The translations under genes and the position numbers were made by a program. Below are positions 47,715 to 58,800 of a DNA stretch of 64,000 nucleotides, piece after piece (within the stretch, counting starts at the first letter, position 1; every line of letters starts with the position of its first letter). Origin of the DNA: Neurospora tetraspora. Lineage: Eukaryota > Ascomycota > Sordariomycetes > Sordariales > Sordariaceae. The stretch is from NCBI RefSeq assembly GCF_033439725.1, contig NW_026944390.1, positions 1,922,001-1,986,000 of the forward strand, given 5' to 3'. The notes beneath the pieces were generated by a model. That model made no database searches, had not been told where the DNA came from, and saw only the letters and a list, made by a program, of their open reading frames with translations.

Positions 47715-48112
47715 CAGTATCAACCCCTGAAAGTGCAAACAATTAGGGTCGCTAGATTTCTTTATACTTTGTGGGTGTTTGCACTTAGGGGATCTGGTGC
47801 ACAGACCATAAAGCACCTTCTGGTCATTAAAAAGCGCCCAGCTGCACCAAAAAAGGGGGCCTTCAGAACCCCAGTAACCGGGTATAAGTGTTCTCTCCCA
47901 CCAAAATCAGACCCCTGTAAGTGCAAATCCTAGCCAAAGTCTTTGCACTTTGCAGTTTGCAGGTTTTATATGGGAAAACAATTCCGGCCGCCCAATTCTT
48001 TTGCATTTTGGGGGGTATTTGCACTTTGGGAGGTATTTGCACTTTGGGGGGTATTTGCACTTTGGGGGGTATTTGCACTTTGGGGGGGTTGCACTTTCAG
48101 GGGTTAATACTG
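47715..48112. mobile_element. TA-flanked MITE, probably pogo/Tc1-mariner type
   Basis: The element of 398 bp begins CAGTATCAACCCCTGAAAGT and ends with the reverse complement of CAGTATTAACCCCTGAAAGT. The terminal repeats are about 24 bp with one C/T difference. It is flanked on both sides by TA (47713-47714 and 48113-48114), the target duplication of Tc1/mariner elements; CAGT termini fit pogo-like members. No transposase is encoded. The inner part holds an 18-bp tandem array and further copies of the TTTGCACTT motif that ends the terminal repeat. Confidence 0.8.
48000..48089. repeat. 18-bp tandem array, five copies
   Basis: The unit TTTGCACTTTGGGGGGTA occurs at 48000, 48018, 48036, 48054 and 48072 with few changes. 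Its first half equals the inner edge of the surrounding element's terminal repeat. Confidence 0.95.
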
Positions 48113-48119
48113 TACTCAG

Positions 48120-48254
48120 TCGTAAGAGATTTACTGAACCTAGCAGTTTTGGTGAGAAAGAAGCATATGCACGGCGGGATTAGCTGCATATGAGGAATCA
48201 GTCCAATGGGATTCCTTCATCTTCCTAGCTAGCGCCTTTGGTAAATCTCTTACG
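48120..48254. repeat. 15-bp perfect inverted repeat pair
   Basis: TCGTAAGAGATTTAC at 48120-48134 is repeated in inverted form at 48240-48254. Weaker similarity (TAATACT) extends outward on both sides. The pair encloses about 105 bp without a gene and may be the ends of a second small element. Confidence 0.6.
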
Positions 48255-48949
48255 AACGAGTATTAGCGGTACTATGTAGGCCACCGTTCGGGTTTTTGAA
48301 GTTCTTAGATCCCTAGTGTGGACCCCCCCATAGATTTTGCACAGTCTATTGTTGGAGAGAGGGGGAATAGGGTAACATTGAGAAGAGATATTGGTCTTTT
48401 CCCCGCGGTAAGTCTGTGGTTCTAGACTTGCCTTATTCGTTAATGGCAGCATATGCGGCTGGAGAAGAAAATCCGGGGGTGGTACGGTCTGGGGAATGAG
48501 GAGATCAGAGCTTTGATGGAGATGTCTACTTTGGATAGTATGTCGTTGAAGACCGTGATCTGTTCGTCAATCTTAACCATCGGCAGGGGTTTCCGATCAT
48601 GGCATGGAGTCAAGGCAAAAAGTATATATGTATCGCGTTCACCTTGTCCTACACGGTGACCCCTTCTGCCCTCCTGACGATCTTCACCAGTCCCTCCTCC
48701 TCAAACTCACTGGCTCCGGGTTTATCTTCGAGTTCCCAAGATGGTTCATCTCACGCAAGTTGTCTTTGTTGGACTGGCGTGGCCGACTAGCGTCACTGCT
48801 GCTGCCACGGGCGACAAGAAACCATGGCCTCAGGGTGTCTCGTTGAAGTCCTTCATTGGCACTGGTAAGAACCCTTTCTTCTGAACGTCTTCAACATAGG
48901 TAGGATCACACTGACATCCGACTCCTCCCCAAAAGAACAAAAGATCGCA
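48255..48949. other. Spacer with a possible orphan first exon
   Basis: From an ATG at 48741 a 42-residue frame begins like a secreted protein (MVHLTQVVFVGLAWPTSVTA) and runs to a consensus donor GTAAGA at 48868. No matching second exon follows; the sequence passes into the minus-strand gene at 48950. It may be a broken gene's 5' end or chance. Nothing else is recognised. Confidence 0.25.
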
Positions 48950-50037
48950 TTACTTAGCCCTCTGCTTTTTGGCTTTTTTGGTAGCCCGCTCTTTTTTGTA
49001 CTTTCTACCCTTTGCCAGCCTTGCCTCACGATCCTCCGGACTTTCATTCTCCCTCCGCTCCCGCTGCCACTTTCTCACCTTTGCCAGCCTTGCCTCACGA
49101 TCCTCCGGACTTTCATTCTCCAGCCGCTTCCCCTGCTGCGCTTTCCTCCTCTGACGTCTGATCTTTTCAACGTCACCTGGCGATAGGCCCGAATAAAACC
49201 ACTCTGGCCTCCTAGTACCCTCATTCCAAGCTTCGTGGGAGCACAAGCCCCCGTAGGGGACAGAGTCGCCCCATTTACCATTGGTGAATGCCGGATGGAT
49301 GGTTTTGCGATCTTGGTATGCATATAGCTTGTATGTCAAGGCCGTCTCGAGGACCAGGAACAATGACCGCGCAGATAGAACTAGCAGCGAGTCTGACGGC
49401 ACTGGTGCCGATACCAGTATCTTTTTATGTGTGATTCTGTATCCTTCCTGGTAGGCGATCTCTGTGAATTGCGACAACTTTTTGCGGTTGTCGTAATCTG
49501 CGAACCTCTGATGTGTGCCCTTGGTCTTGTCCGTCCCGGTGCCGATGTAAACGAGGGGCGTATCGTCTGCTTCTTCAAGGATCAGGAGGTAAGAGGAGAA
49601 AGCAGGTTGGTCCTGACGGGAAAATTCAAGCAAATCCATGAGGGTATCAAGGCTGGGCGAATAAGGGCTTGTATGATGTCTTGAAGCCCATTGGAGAACC
49701 TTAACCCCGTGGCTTCGACCGTTTCCCATAGCGATAGCTTGGTTGGGATGTATTGTCCGATCTCATTTTTTTTGCCAGCAAATGCGACGTTGTATGCATC
49801 ATATGCCTCGTTTATCAGGGTTGCCTCGAACTCCAAGGTGGCCTCGAAGATCGCTTGTTCGTCCTCCTCGTCATCTTCCCCTTCCTCCTCCTTCGAATCT
49901 CCCTCCTGGTCACCGCTGCCTTCGTCGCTTGAAGTTGGTTGGTCGTACTCGTTGTTGAACGGGGTCGTGGCTGCTATAGCAGCTGCCCTTGATCTGGTGG
50001 TCACCATGGCGATTGATGCGTAGGACACTACAACCAT
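48950..50037 (-). pseudogene. Frame-shifted gene, possible GIY-YIG-like domain
   Basis: Two overlapping minus-strand frames appear to be halves of one protein. The 5' half (50037-49582) starts MVTTRSRAAAIAATTP at an internal ATG (50007), continues through an acidic Glu/Asp tract, and reads well to LWETVEATGLRFSNGLQD. The 3' half (49729-48950) reads SYLLILEEADDTPLVYIGTG, then a basic region, and ends in two copies of ENESPEDREARLAK with Lys/Arg-rich spacers. SYLLIL with VYIGTGTD and a downstream Arg resembles a GIY-YIG nuclease fold, but I am not certain of this. A frame change is needed near 49660-49690. No intron of normal size joins the halves (the only frame-correct one would be 37 nt). 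It is probably a recent pseudogene of a dispersed family, or carries a sequencing error. Confidence 0.5.
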
Positions 50038-50524
50038 CGAGAGAAGAGGAACAAAATCAGAGAGAACAAGGAGGGTAAGGAAAATATCCAGTAGCGGCAG
50101 CAGCAGAGTTTTCCATCCTTCCTAAGGAAGGAACACTCGACAGCATGTCATACCCGAGGAAGGAGCACTTTGTCTTGAACGGTTTTCAATTAGCTCCTTC
50201 CTCCGCTCCTGCTAAAGGCTGGAAAGCTCCTTCAGCTCGTCGATTATGTAACGGCGAGCAGACATATTGAGGTTCGTGGATTCTTTTCTGGTTTTGAAAA
50301 GAAGGCTGGGCCGCGGTGTTGGTTAAACGACGAGTAGGCAAAGTAGCCTCACAACCAAATGTTGATGTTTGTTTGGGTGGCTCGGGATGACGGATCGATC
50401 CAAGCTCAGCGATGGGCTGCGCCGATCTGAGAATGAAGGCATGGGGTTGCTCATATCGTCAATGAGACTTTGCTAAGGGGTGAGTAATCAGGCTTTCGTT
50501 CGCTCAGCTGCTGGTGATTGTGAT
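50038..50524. other. Spacer before the glucoamylase relic
   Basis: This holds the upstream region of the minus-strand gene and a CCTTCCTAAGGAAGG hairpin near 50119-50133. I looked here for the missing N-terminal glucoamylase sequence and did not find it. Confidence 0.5.
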
Positions 50525-51870
50525 GGCGCCAAACCAGCCTCGGGTTCTTCAAAACCATCTACCCGCTTGCGAAAGCGGGCACCTCCTTCTTCACCACGCA
50601 ATCCCAATACCGCTCTCTGGTGTCCGGCTCCGCCCTCGCCTCCTCTCTCGGCAACCTCTCCTGCGACGCCCGTGCTTCCCAAGCCCCGCAGATCCTCTGC
50701 TTCCTCAACTCGGCCGCCTTCTTCGACTCCAAAAAGGGGCAACTCCTCGGCAACATCAACATCCCCGGCTTTTCTCGTAGTGGAATAGACGCCAACACCC
50801 TCCTCGGCCCTTTGGCCTCCTTCGACGTCAACGCGGCATGCGACTCACCAACCTTGCAACCGTGTCATCCAAAGGTTTTGAGCACCTTCCAGGTGCTGGT
50901 CGACACCTTCCGCAATGCGAGCCTCTACCCCATCAACGCCGGAATCTCGAAAAACAAGGGCGTGGCGCTGGGGAGGTATCCCGAGGATGTGTATTACGCT
51001 GGAAACCCGTGGTATCTGATCACTTTGGGCGCGGCGGAGTTGCTGTACGATGCGGTGGCGCAGTGGGAGAGGCCGGGGTTTGTGGCTGTTGATAGCACCT
51101 CGCTGCCGTTTTTCAAGACTATCTACCCGCTTGCTCGCGCCGGGACGACCTATCGCGCTTGGCCGGGGGTTTTGAACGGGTTATCACCCTTTTCTACCAT
51201 TCTGGCGGCCGTAACCGACTACGCTGATAGTTTCGTCTCGGTCGTGCAGCGTTATACACCCGAGTCCGGCTCGCTAGCAGAGCAATTCCTCAAAACTCCC
51301 CCCTTCTCGCCAACATCCGCCGACAATCTAACCTGGTCCTTCGCCTCTTTCCTGTCAATGACCCACCGCCGTAATCGCCAATTCCCAACATCCTGGGTCC
51401 CTTCCACCCTTTCTGTTGTTCCTTCCATCTGCGAGGCAACTTCTTACAAAGGCAGCTACGCCCCCGCCACATCCGCCGGCGCCCCCAACCTCACAGTCAC
51501 TTGCCAATCCACCATCCTGTTCCAAGTCAACGCCAGCACTTATTACGGGGAAAACATTTACTTGACCGGCAACTCTTCCGACCTCGGAAACTGGGACTTG
51601 GGGCAGGCGATTCCGATGCAGAGTAGTAACTATACCAGTGAGAGACCGTTGTGGTTTGCCAAGGTGCCGTTGACGGCGGGGGAAAGTGTTGGGTATGCGT
51701 TTGTTAGGGAGCAGGATTGTGGGCAGGGGTGGATTTGGGAGACCGAGAGTGTGACTGAAAAGAATAGGACGGTGGAAGTGCCGGGGTGTGTGGAGGGTGA
51801 GGAGGAGACGGTTAGGGGAGTGACGGATGATGCTTTTAGGGGGAAGGGGGGAAGTTCGGGGGGTTGTTAG
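50525..51870 (+). pseudogene. N-terminally truncated glucoamylase (GH15-CBM20) relic
   Basis: An open frame of about 448 codons begins straight after a TGA (50522-50524) and has no ATG before about 51358. From about 50580 it matches the C-terminal two thirds of fungal glucoamylase: SQAPQILCFLNSAAFF, ANTLLG, LGRYPEDVYYAGNPWYLITL, then SLAEQF with the likely general-base Glu, NLTWSFASFLS and HRRNRQFPTSW. A starch-binding CBM20 follows (YYGENIYLTGNSSDLGNWDL to GWIWETES). The first 200 or so residues of the catalytic domain are absent, including the general-acid Glu region, along with the signal peptide. The sequence at the break, FFKTIYPLAKAGT, nearly repeats an internal stretch (FFKTIYPLARAGT, about 51102-51140). 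It is most likely an inactive fragment left by rearrangement. Confidence 0.8.
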
Positions 51871-52452
51871 TAAGATTTGATGAGGAGGATAATGGAGGTG
51901 AGGTGGAGGGATGGAAGGGGGTAAAGTCTTGAAATGTTTTTGAGTTCATTTGACGGTCTTGAAAATATGAAGTGTTTTATACAAACTGTTGGATCCAAAA
52001 AAAATCGTTCTCGGTATCTAGAGTAGTGTGTGTAATGTGCATGCCCCATTTTTCATCGTCGGGTAAAACTTACAGCAACATCACCATCCCCCCCCCGTCT
52101 TATATCTTGGTAGTATACAATTCTCTTTCCCTTCCCCCATGCCCTCTCTCAGTCTCGTCGTCTTAATGATTTATGCCGCCGCCGCCGCCGCCGCCCATCG
52201 CAAAAAAACACCGCCCATGCAAAACAAATGTCCGCCCCGCGGTGTGGCCGCCCAATCTCCTTCTTTTGAGGTAGCCGATGTATAAAGACGTCCGTCTGAT
52301 TATTGAGTGTGCGTTTCAAGGAAAACAGATAGATAACCCAACTGGCAATGATTACCACTGCAGTCCGTTATCATCCTCCTCCACCCACCAACGCCGATAT
52401 GGGATGATGCAATTTTCCTTCTTTCGAGTTTTTTTCGGAACGGGAGGCACGT
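51871..52452. other. Convergent intergenic region
   Basis: This lies between the glucoamylase relic (+) and the Mdj1 gene (-). A (GCC)n run lies at about 52175-52195 and a C9 run near 52089. No gene was recognised. Confidence 0.6.
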
Positions 52453-54246
52453 TTACTCCTTCTTGGTATCGTCCTTCTTTTTCTCGCCATCTTCCTTCTT
52501 AGTCTCCGTCGACGCCCCTTCCGGCCCATCCTTCTGCTGATGGGCAGGATGGTTGGTCAGGTTATGCCACAGTGACTTGAGGAAGCCTTCATTCTTGTGG
52601 TCCTCAGGATCGGTGGAAGAAGAAGTCTCAGACCTGTTAGGCGTGCGTCGAAAAGTTAGCTGGATGTTATGGTAAACAAAAGAACCGTAAGACTCTCTTA
52701 TCCAAGAATAGTAATCCAAAAGGGGCCGGGGTGTCTCACGTCGACGACGACTTGTGGAGGTTCATGACGCGCTTGGCCGTCTTGTCGCCCATCTCGTCCG
52801 CCAGCATCTCGACTATCGTGCGCTGGTTGGGGCTCAGGTACTTGGGCATATTGACGCGGAACTCGACACGCAGGTCACCCCTGGCTCCACGGCGGCCCTT
52901 GAGCTTGGGCATACCCTTGCCCGCCATCGTCATCTTGTCGCCTGTGTTGGTGCCGGTGGCGACACGGACCTTGGCGTCGCCCTCGAGAGTGGGGATCGTG
53001 ACCTCGCCGCCGAGGATGGCCGTGGTGAGCGGTATCGTCGCCGTGTAGAGGATGTCGGATCCGTGGCGCTGGAACTTGGGGTCGGGCGCAACCCGGACAT
53101 GGACAAACAGGTCGCCCTTGGTGCCCTGGGCGTTGGGGTTCGATTGTCTGCCTAATGGGGGCGCGTCGCCCTCGCCGCTGATCCGTAGCTTCATGCCGTC
53201 CTCGATACCGCCGGGGATGTCGACCACCAATGTCTTGCGCTCTCTCACCACACCGTCGCCCGAGCAGGTCGGGCACTCGGATCCCTTGGGCGTCACCATG
53301 CCGCTGCCGCTGCAGGCGTTGCAGACGGTGCCCATCTGGAAGCCGCCCATCACTGTGACGACCTTTTGACCGGTACCGCCGCAAGACTTGCAGGTCGACC
53401 TCTGAGTGCCCTTCTTCAAACCGCTGCCGGCACATGTGCCGCATTCCGTCAGTGGCAGGATTGTGATGGTCTTTTTTGTTCCCTTGGCCGCCTCCATGAA
53501 CGACACCTGCACCTGCACCTCGATATCGTCACCCTCGAAAATCTCCTGCTGGAACGGACTCCGACCTCCGCCCCCAAAGGGACCACGGCCACCACCGGTA
53601 AATGCTGAGAAGAGGTCATCAAGGTTGATGTTTGCGCCGAATCCGCCGCGTCCGCCGAAGCCGCCGAAGGGGTGCGCGCCGCCAAACGGATCACCGCCGG
53701 GGCCGGGGTGGCCGGCTGAAGGGTCGTAGCCAGCAGCGCCGAACTGGTCGAACTGCTTCCTCTTCTCGGGATCGGATAGGATTTCGTAGGCGGACTGGAT
53801 CTCGGCGAACTTGTCCTTGGCGTCGGCATCCTTGTTCGTATCGGGGTGGTACTTCTTGGCTAGGCCGTAGTAGGCCTTCTTGATGTCGGATTGCGAGGCG
53901 CTCTTGTCAACACCCAGTATCCCGTAGGGGTCGCGAGGTGTAGCAAGCAGTCGGTTGGTGGTGTGGAAGGTCTATGATCAAGCAAGGAGCTGGTCAGCAT
54001 GTGGCTGAAACGCACGGAGCCAAAAGTGAACAAGACGTCATCAGGACCTACCCTTGGCTTCGAAACAGGACTTGTCGGAGAAGTGGGTGTCGTTGAGCGG
54101 CTGGCGCGAGGCCTAGAAACTACAGTAAAGCCAGCAGCGGAAGCCCTCCTTCCGGCGCAGTTTCTAAACCTCTGGCGACGACATATTTGCGCGGGGGAGA
54201 AGTGGCGAGCCGGGAGGGCTGCCTTGGGAAGAACGGATGAGTTCAT
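52453..54246 (-). CDS. mdj1: Mitochondrial DnaJ co-chaperone Mdj1
   Basis: Minus-strand exons 54246-54052, 53971-52740 and 52633-52453 give 535 residues (yeast Mdj1, 511). It is a type I Hsp40 that stimulates matrix Hsp70 in folding imported and mitochondrially made proteins. The N-terminal 65 residues are rich in Arg, Ser and Ala without acidic residues, a matrix-targeting presequence. The J domain starts at DPYGILGV (79) with the HPD triad at 107-109. A Gly/Phe-rich region follows. Four zinc-binding repeats lie at about 242-305 ([32 protein letters not shown]), then the substrate-binding C-terminal domains. The third exon adds a Lys/Glu-rich tail. Introns are 80 and 106 nt. Confidence 0.95.
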
Positions 54247-55177
54247 CTCGATCTAGATATGGATGGGTATACGTAGTGAAGAGAGGAGAGGGTTCGGGTT
54301 TCGTCGGTAGATAGTGCGGGCCAGTAGCTATAGGAATTACCACGACATCTAAACTCAGACAAACAAAGGAGTGTGAGTGTACAGAAACTCGAGCGGTATG
54401 GCGGGGGACAGCCTGAACCGAACACCGTGTTTTTCGATGGAGAGGAGAGAAAGTTCGCAAAGGGTTACGAAAGAAGGTCGTCGTGACAAGACGGAAGCAC
54501 TTGGGACAACCATGCAGTCAACTTTTTGGCTGCCGGCCGATTCGCCGAATCACAGATGCCATTGGGCCGTTGGGGGAGATGGGGGGTTCGGTCTTGGCAT
54601 TCAGAGCACTTAAGCTGCTCAAAAGTGGGGAATCCGGGAACCTCGCTGGTCTCCAAAGTCTAGAAATCACCACCGCCTTCTTTCTGCCCCACCACGTCTT
54701 CCAAACCGCGAATCGCCATTTGCGCTGCGGCAAAACACTAATAAGAAAGGCCGAACTAGACTCAATGCACCATGCTGCTGATGGCCCGGGATCCCACCGG
54801 ACTATGAGGTCCAGGGGGGAGACGGGATGGGTTTGTCTGTCCGTGGTGGTAACCACAATCATCAATTCCTATATAAATTCCCATATGTGCCATGCCATTG
54901 TGCGTTGTGTACCTGCCGTGGAAAAATTCCCCAAATAACCATCATGAGTCCATTGCGCCAAGTCGGTTCCAGTCGATCGAAGCAGAAAAATTCAAGGATA
55001 TCCGAATAGCGCCCATACAGTTCCCAGTCCACACCAAAGCAGGCATCGTCAATAACCACAAGAAAAAGAAACTGGATCGTGAGGACTCTTTCACAGCACC
55101 GTCAACCGATAGCTGTGGTGGAAGAAGGGTGGTTCCGTAACCCCCTGAGTCAGCTTCCCGCACCATGCCGTCACCTC
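54247..55177. other. Intergenic region upstream of mdj1
   Basis: This is the promoter of mdj1 (-) and the 3' flank of the SAP30-like gene (-). TATATAAA near 54870-54877 reads TTTATATA on the minus strand, about 625 bp upstream of the mdj1 ATG. No gene was called from the short frames. Confidence 0.5.
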
Positions 55178-55869
55178 TCATTCCTCCGGAGGCAAGGTGA
55201 TGTATTCCCTCGGCTTGATAACCTTCTTCTTGGGTACCCCATGGGAGGTGCGAATCTTGTGCAAAAAATCGACAATGATGTCGTTCTCCTGGACGCCAAG
55301 ACCGTTGAAGTGCTTGCGCACCGTGCTGGTCAACTGGTCCTTGCCTTGCCTCCGATATTCCTTGCGTCGCGCAATCGTGGGCGAGTATAGACCAACGCTG
55401 CCGGGTTGGGTGAGGACCCATTGGTGGACAGGATTCGCGTATGCGGTCGGTGTCTGGAGACGGTAGGCTCGTCGGTAGGCATGGAGGACGTCTCTTTCGA
55501 AGGCGGGCCATTGGAGCTGTGAAGAGTCAAGAGAAAAGTTAGCTTGGGCACATTCAATGGGCGGAAGCCAATTACGATAAGGAAAATGGGATTGCGACTA
55601 GGACTGGGTTGGGGAATGAGAAGCCAACGTACACCTGGGTTGCTTGCCTCCGACTGTGTTGTCGTCGCCGTCGTCGCAGGATGCGAAGTAGGACCGGCCG
55701 CAAGAACGGCGGCGGCGTTGGTCACTTCACGCAGGCTCGAGCCCGTCGAACTTCCGCCTCGCCGCATCTTGGTGCCTCCGGTATGGCCATTCTTCTTTCC
55801 CCCTCCTCCTCCCTCGTGGGGAGTGTCTGACTTGTCGTCGTGGTTTTGGTTCTTCCTTGGTGGTGCCAT
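55178..55869 (-). CDS. SAP30-type Sin3-binding protein
   Basis: Minus-strand exons 55869-55633 and 55516-55178, with a 116-nt intron (GTACGT...TTCACAG), give 191 residues. Residues 1-79 are low-complexity and basic. The C-terminal half matches the Sin3-binding domain of the histone-deacetylase subunit SAP30: LQWPAFERDVLHAYRRAYRL, TPTAYANPVHQW, SPTIARRKEYRRQGKDQL and VRKHFNGLGVQENDIIVDFL. It should recruit the Sin3-Rpd3 deacetylase complex in the nucleus. The splice between NPG and LQWPAF keeps the domain whole. Fungi also carry a related unnamed subfamily, so orthology to SAP30 is inferred. Confidence 0.85.
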
Positions 55870-58800
55870 GGCGAACAGTTCCTAGTGTAGGTAGATTTCG
55901 GACGAGAAGCGAAGCGGAAGAGTGGAATTGGTTGGAGGAGCGTTTGTTGTCGCGTAGATTCAGATCAGACGGTGGTTATGGTGTCGAGCAGAGGAGAGCT
56001 TCAGGTTGAGTATGGTGTGTATTCGTGGCTTTTGGATCACATCGTAAGGTCCAAAGTGGTGGGCTCTGAGGCAGTCGTGTTGCGGTGACCCAAAGTGGCA
56101 TTGGAGTGTGTCGGGTGAGAGGGGAAGGAGAAAGACGGGCTGGGATGGGCAATCGTGGGAAGAGATTGCAATAACGACCGGCCGGCACACGCCCAGGGCA
56201 GTCAGGGCAGTCAGGGCAGTCAGGGCAACGCGCAGCGATTGACATTCGTCCAGGCTGCAGTGCCGCAAGCTGCAGTGTGTCCTGCAAAAAGGGCCATCCA
56301 CTGTGAGCAGGATCCCTGAAGGACAAAAGCTCTGACGACACTGGACCCAGCCTTTCTCTCTCTCTCCTTGGACTTAACGGTATCCGACGATAGCGTGTGG
56401 CTGGGCGCGTTATCGGCCTATCTGAGTGGTCGATATCGCTCCTTTGGTGCCACACCTAGGTTTCCCCTCGAAACCTCAATGGAGATTTGATCTGAACTAT
56501 TGTGGGCCCAGCTTTCCCACATGCCGTTAAAGTGCAACGCCTGCCGCGAACGCGAACGCGCGAGACAGCCACGGTCAAGCTTCAGAAGTGGAACCCTGAG
56601 ATTCAGATGAAAGACGCACATGCTGCTTTCACTTTTGCATTGCGTCCGGCAGAAAGAGATTCCCGCAGCGGAAATAAAAACTTTAAAACTTTAAAATGCG
56701 GTTGGGAATTTCATGTGAAGGTACAGCAATCAACCATTGAAAATGTTGAAACAATGCGGTTGTTGGCATACCTTTTTACTTGAGCATGACCTTACTCATA
56801 TATTACTTGGAGAGCGGCATCACCACGACCCCTTGACTGAATCTGGTGACTCTCGGAGGTCCAACCGCCCAACCGACCGAGTTGGATATGTCAACGCACC
56901 ATCTCAGTTCCCAAAGCGACAAGCCCGGAGGTATAAGTAGTTGTCCATGGTTCATCCCAGGTCCACAGCTCACTGCCATGGTCAGGAGAGTCAGGGTAGC
57001 TCGTGGGACCTGGCGAGCTTGACAGGGCTGAGAGCTGATAACATGTGGAACTTCCAGAACGTCTAGCCAAAGCTCACAGAGCCCGATCTAGGCTCATGGC
57101 ATCACCTGACAGTTGACGTATTCGACAAATACCATAACCATCGGTTTGGGAGACGTTGCTAAAGCGAAGCAGTCACCGTGGTAAAGTTGGGTTCGGCATA
57201 AGCACACTCCATTCCCTTTTCTGATGAGACAATTTCGAACCGCTCAGCTCCTCGTCCCCTTTCCGTCGACATGCATGATGGCTGTACATGGGAGACGAAA
57301 GTGGCGCTTCTGAGATGGTGTTGCGCCGCGACATTTCTGGAGGCATATCTCTGGCCCTTGGGGTTCAATGGGTGTGTCCCCTTCGATCTCCCTAGATGGG
57401 ACCTTCCTTCTGTTGAAGAAGGTCGTGAGGCTTCTCCGTACTCGAACTTGTTTTACAACCTTCTGGAACGGGTTGCCCGACTGAAGGTGTAGCCATTTTC
57501 TGGTTCGTGTTACCAGCACATGACAATGACGCAGTCTGCAGTAGTTGAATCGAAGTTGACTCTCAACGCCAATTTTATCCAAAAGTGTATATCTCGCGGC
57601 GTCGTTCCGCGGCGGTAGTGTCTTTACGACCTTCCCGGATTGGGTGTCGGAGTGAGTCCGCTACCTCCAGATCACATTTCAGGATAGTGCTCAAGTCACT
57701 CTCCAATTTCCAGACCACGGAGGTGGTATTGCTGGACGCCTCCAAAATCTTGCCTCGTTGTCCACACCCATCCTTTGGATAGACTTTGAATTTGGCCAAA
57801 AAGTGGCGTCGACAGATGCCTCCACGGGGGTTGCACCATGACCATGTCCTCGGTCTTCCGAGACAGGTGCTGGTTGGTCAGTTGGGGAATGGTGGTTAGG
57901 ATGGGCCACTTATACCTACCTACACCAGCAGGTTGGGTCAGGCCGGGCTCCGGGGTATAGACACTCGATCGAACAAAGCGTGGAGTGGATGGGCGAGATG
58001 GGCAATCGTGGGGATATCCATGGCATCCCACGTTCCCGTCTCATCATTCATTAGTGTAAGGGTTCTCGAACTGTTCGCCTAAACCTGAGGAACAGGTTTG
58101 GGGTTCACCCGTTCGGGTTGGGGGTCGCTCCGCGGGATTGGGTCTTGGGGTTGTCTGGTCGCCGCGGGTATATGTTATAGAGTGTCGAAAGTGGTGGCGC
58201 GTAGGAACAATGTGATGATTCCCGGGTTGATTCGATACCAAGGCACCGTCCGTCACGGGCTGCGAACTATTGACTGGTTCTGTTCTGACGGGGGTTCTCC
58301 GTGATTCTTGGTACGCGCTGGCGGGTAGAAATGGAACTGACAGCGGCATGAATCCGGGACTGTCTGACAAGACCCTTGATTGTTCTGGGTCTTTAGCTCA
58401 GGACTCAATGAATTCCGGAACACAGTTCCTGGGACTTTGGACCGTTCATTCCTGGATCACTCATCACTGATGATGGTGAAGATGACTGAATGTTGCCACC
58501 TGCACACTACTGCTGCTGCAGAACGCGCCATTGAAGCAGCCAAGGATTGAGGAATTGGGCTCCAATCACAGTAAGGCGTTCACGACGCCGAGTAGCATCG
58601 AAAGGAAGGGCGTGGCAGGGTGTCATGCTGGGCGAGCTGGGGTCGACGGAGGCTCGGGAGGGTTGCGGGGCCGTAGTGTAGAGTATGTGCTGTTCCTGAT
58701 GGGCGAAATTGTCGAGATAGTGAAGAGTCTAAGACATTGTTTTGTTGGTCAAAGGCCAACAGGCTCATCTTGAGAAAGAGGTAGACTCGGTGCTGGAGAT

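Noticed and set aside
47398-48115. CRISPR-like regular repeats
   Set aside because: The units are directly adjacent without spacers, and the genome is eukaryotic. It is a tandem array inside a MITE.
49663-49700. A 37-nt intron (donor GTTAAG, acceptor ACAAG) that would join the two frames of the minus-strand gene
   Set aside because: The phase is right, but 37 nt is below any intron length seen here and both sites are poor.
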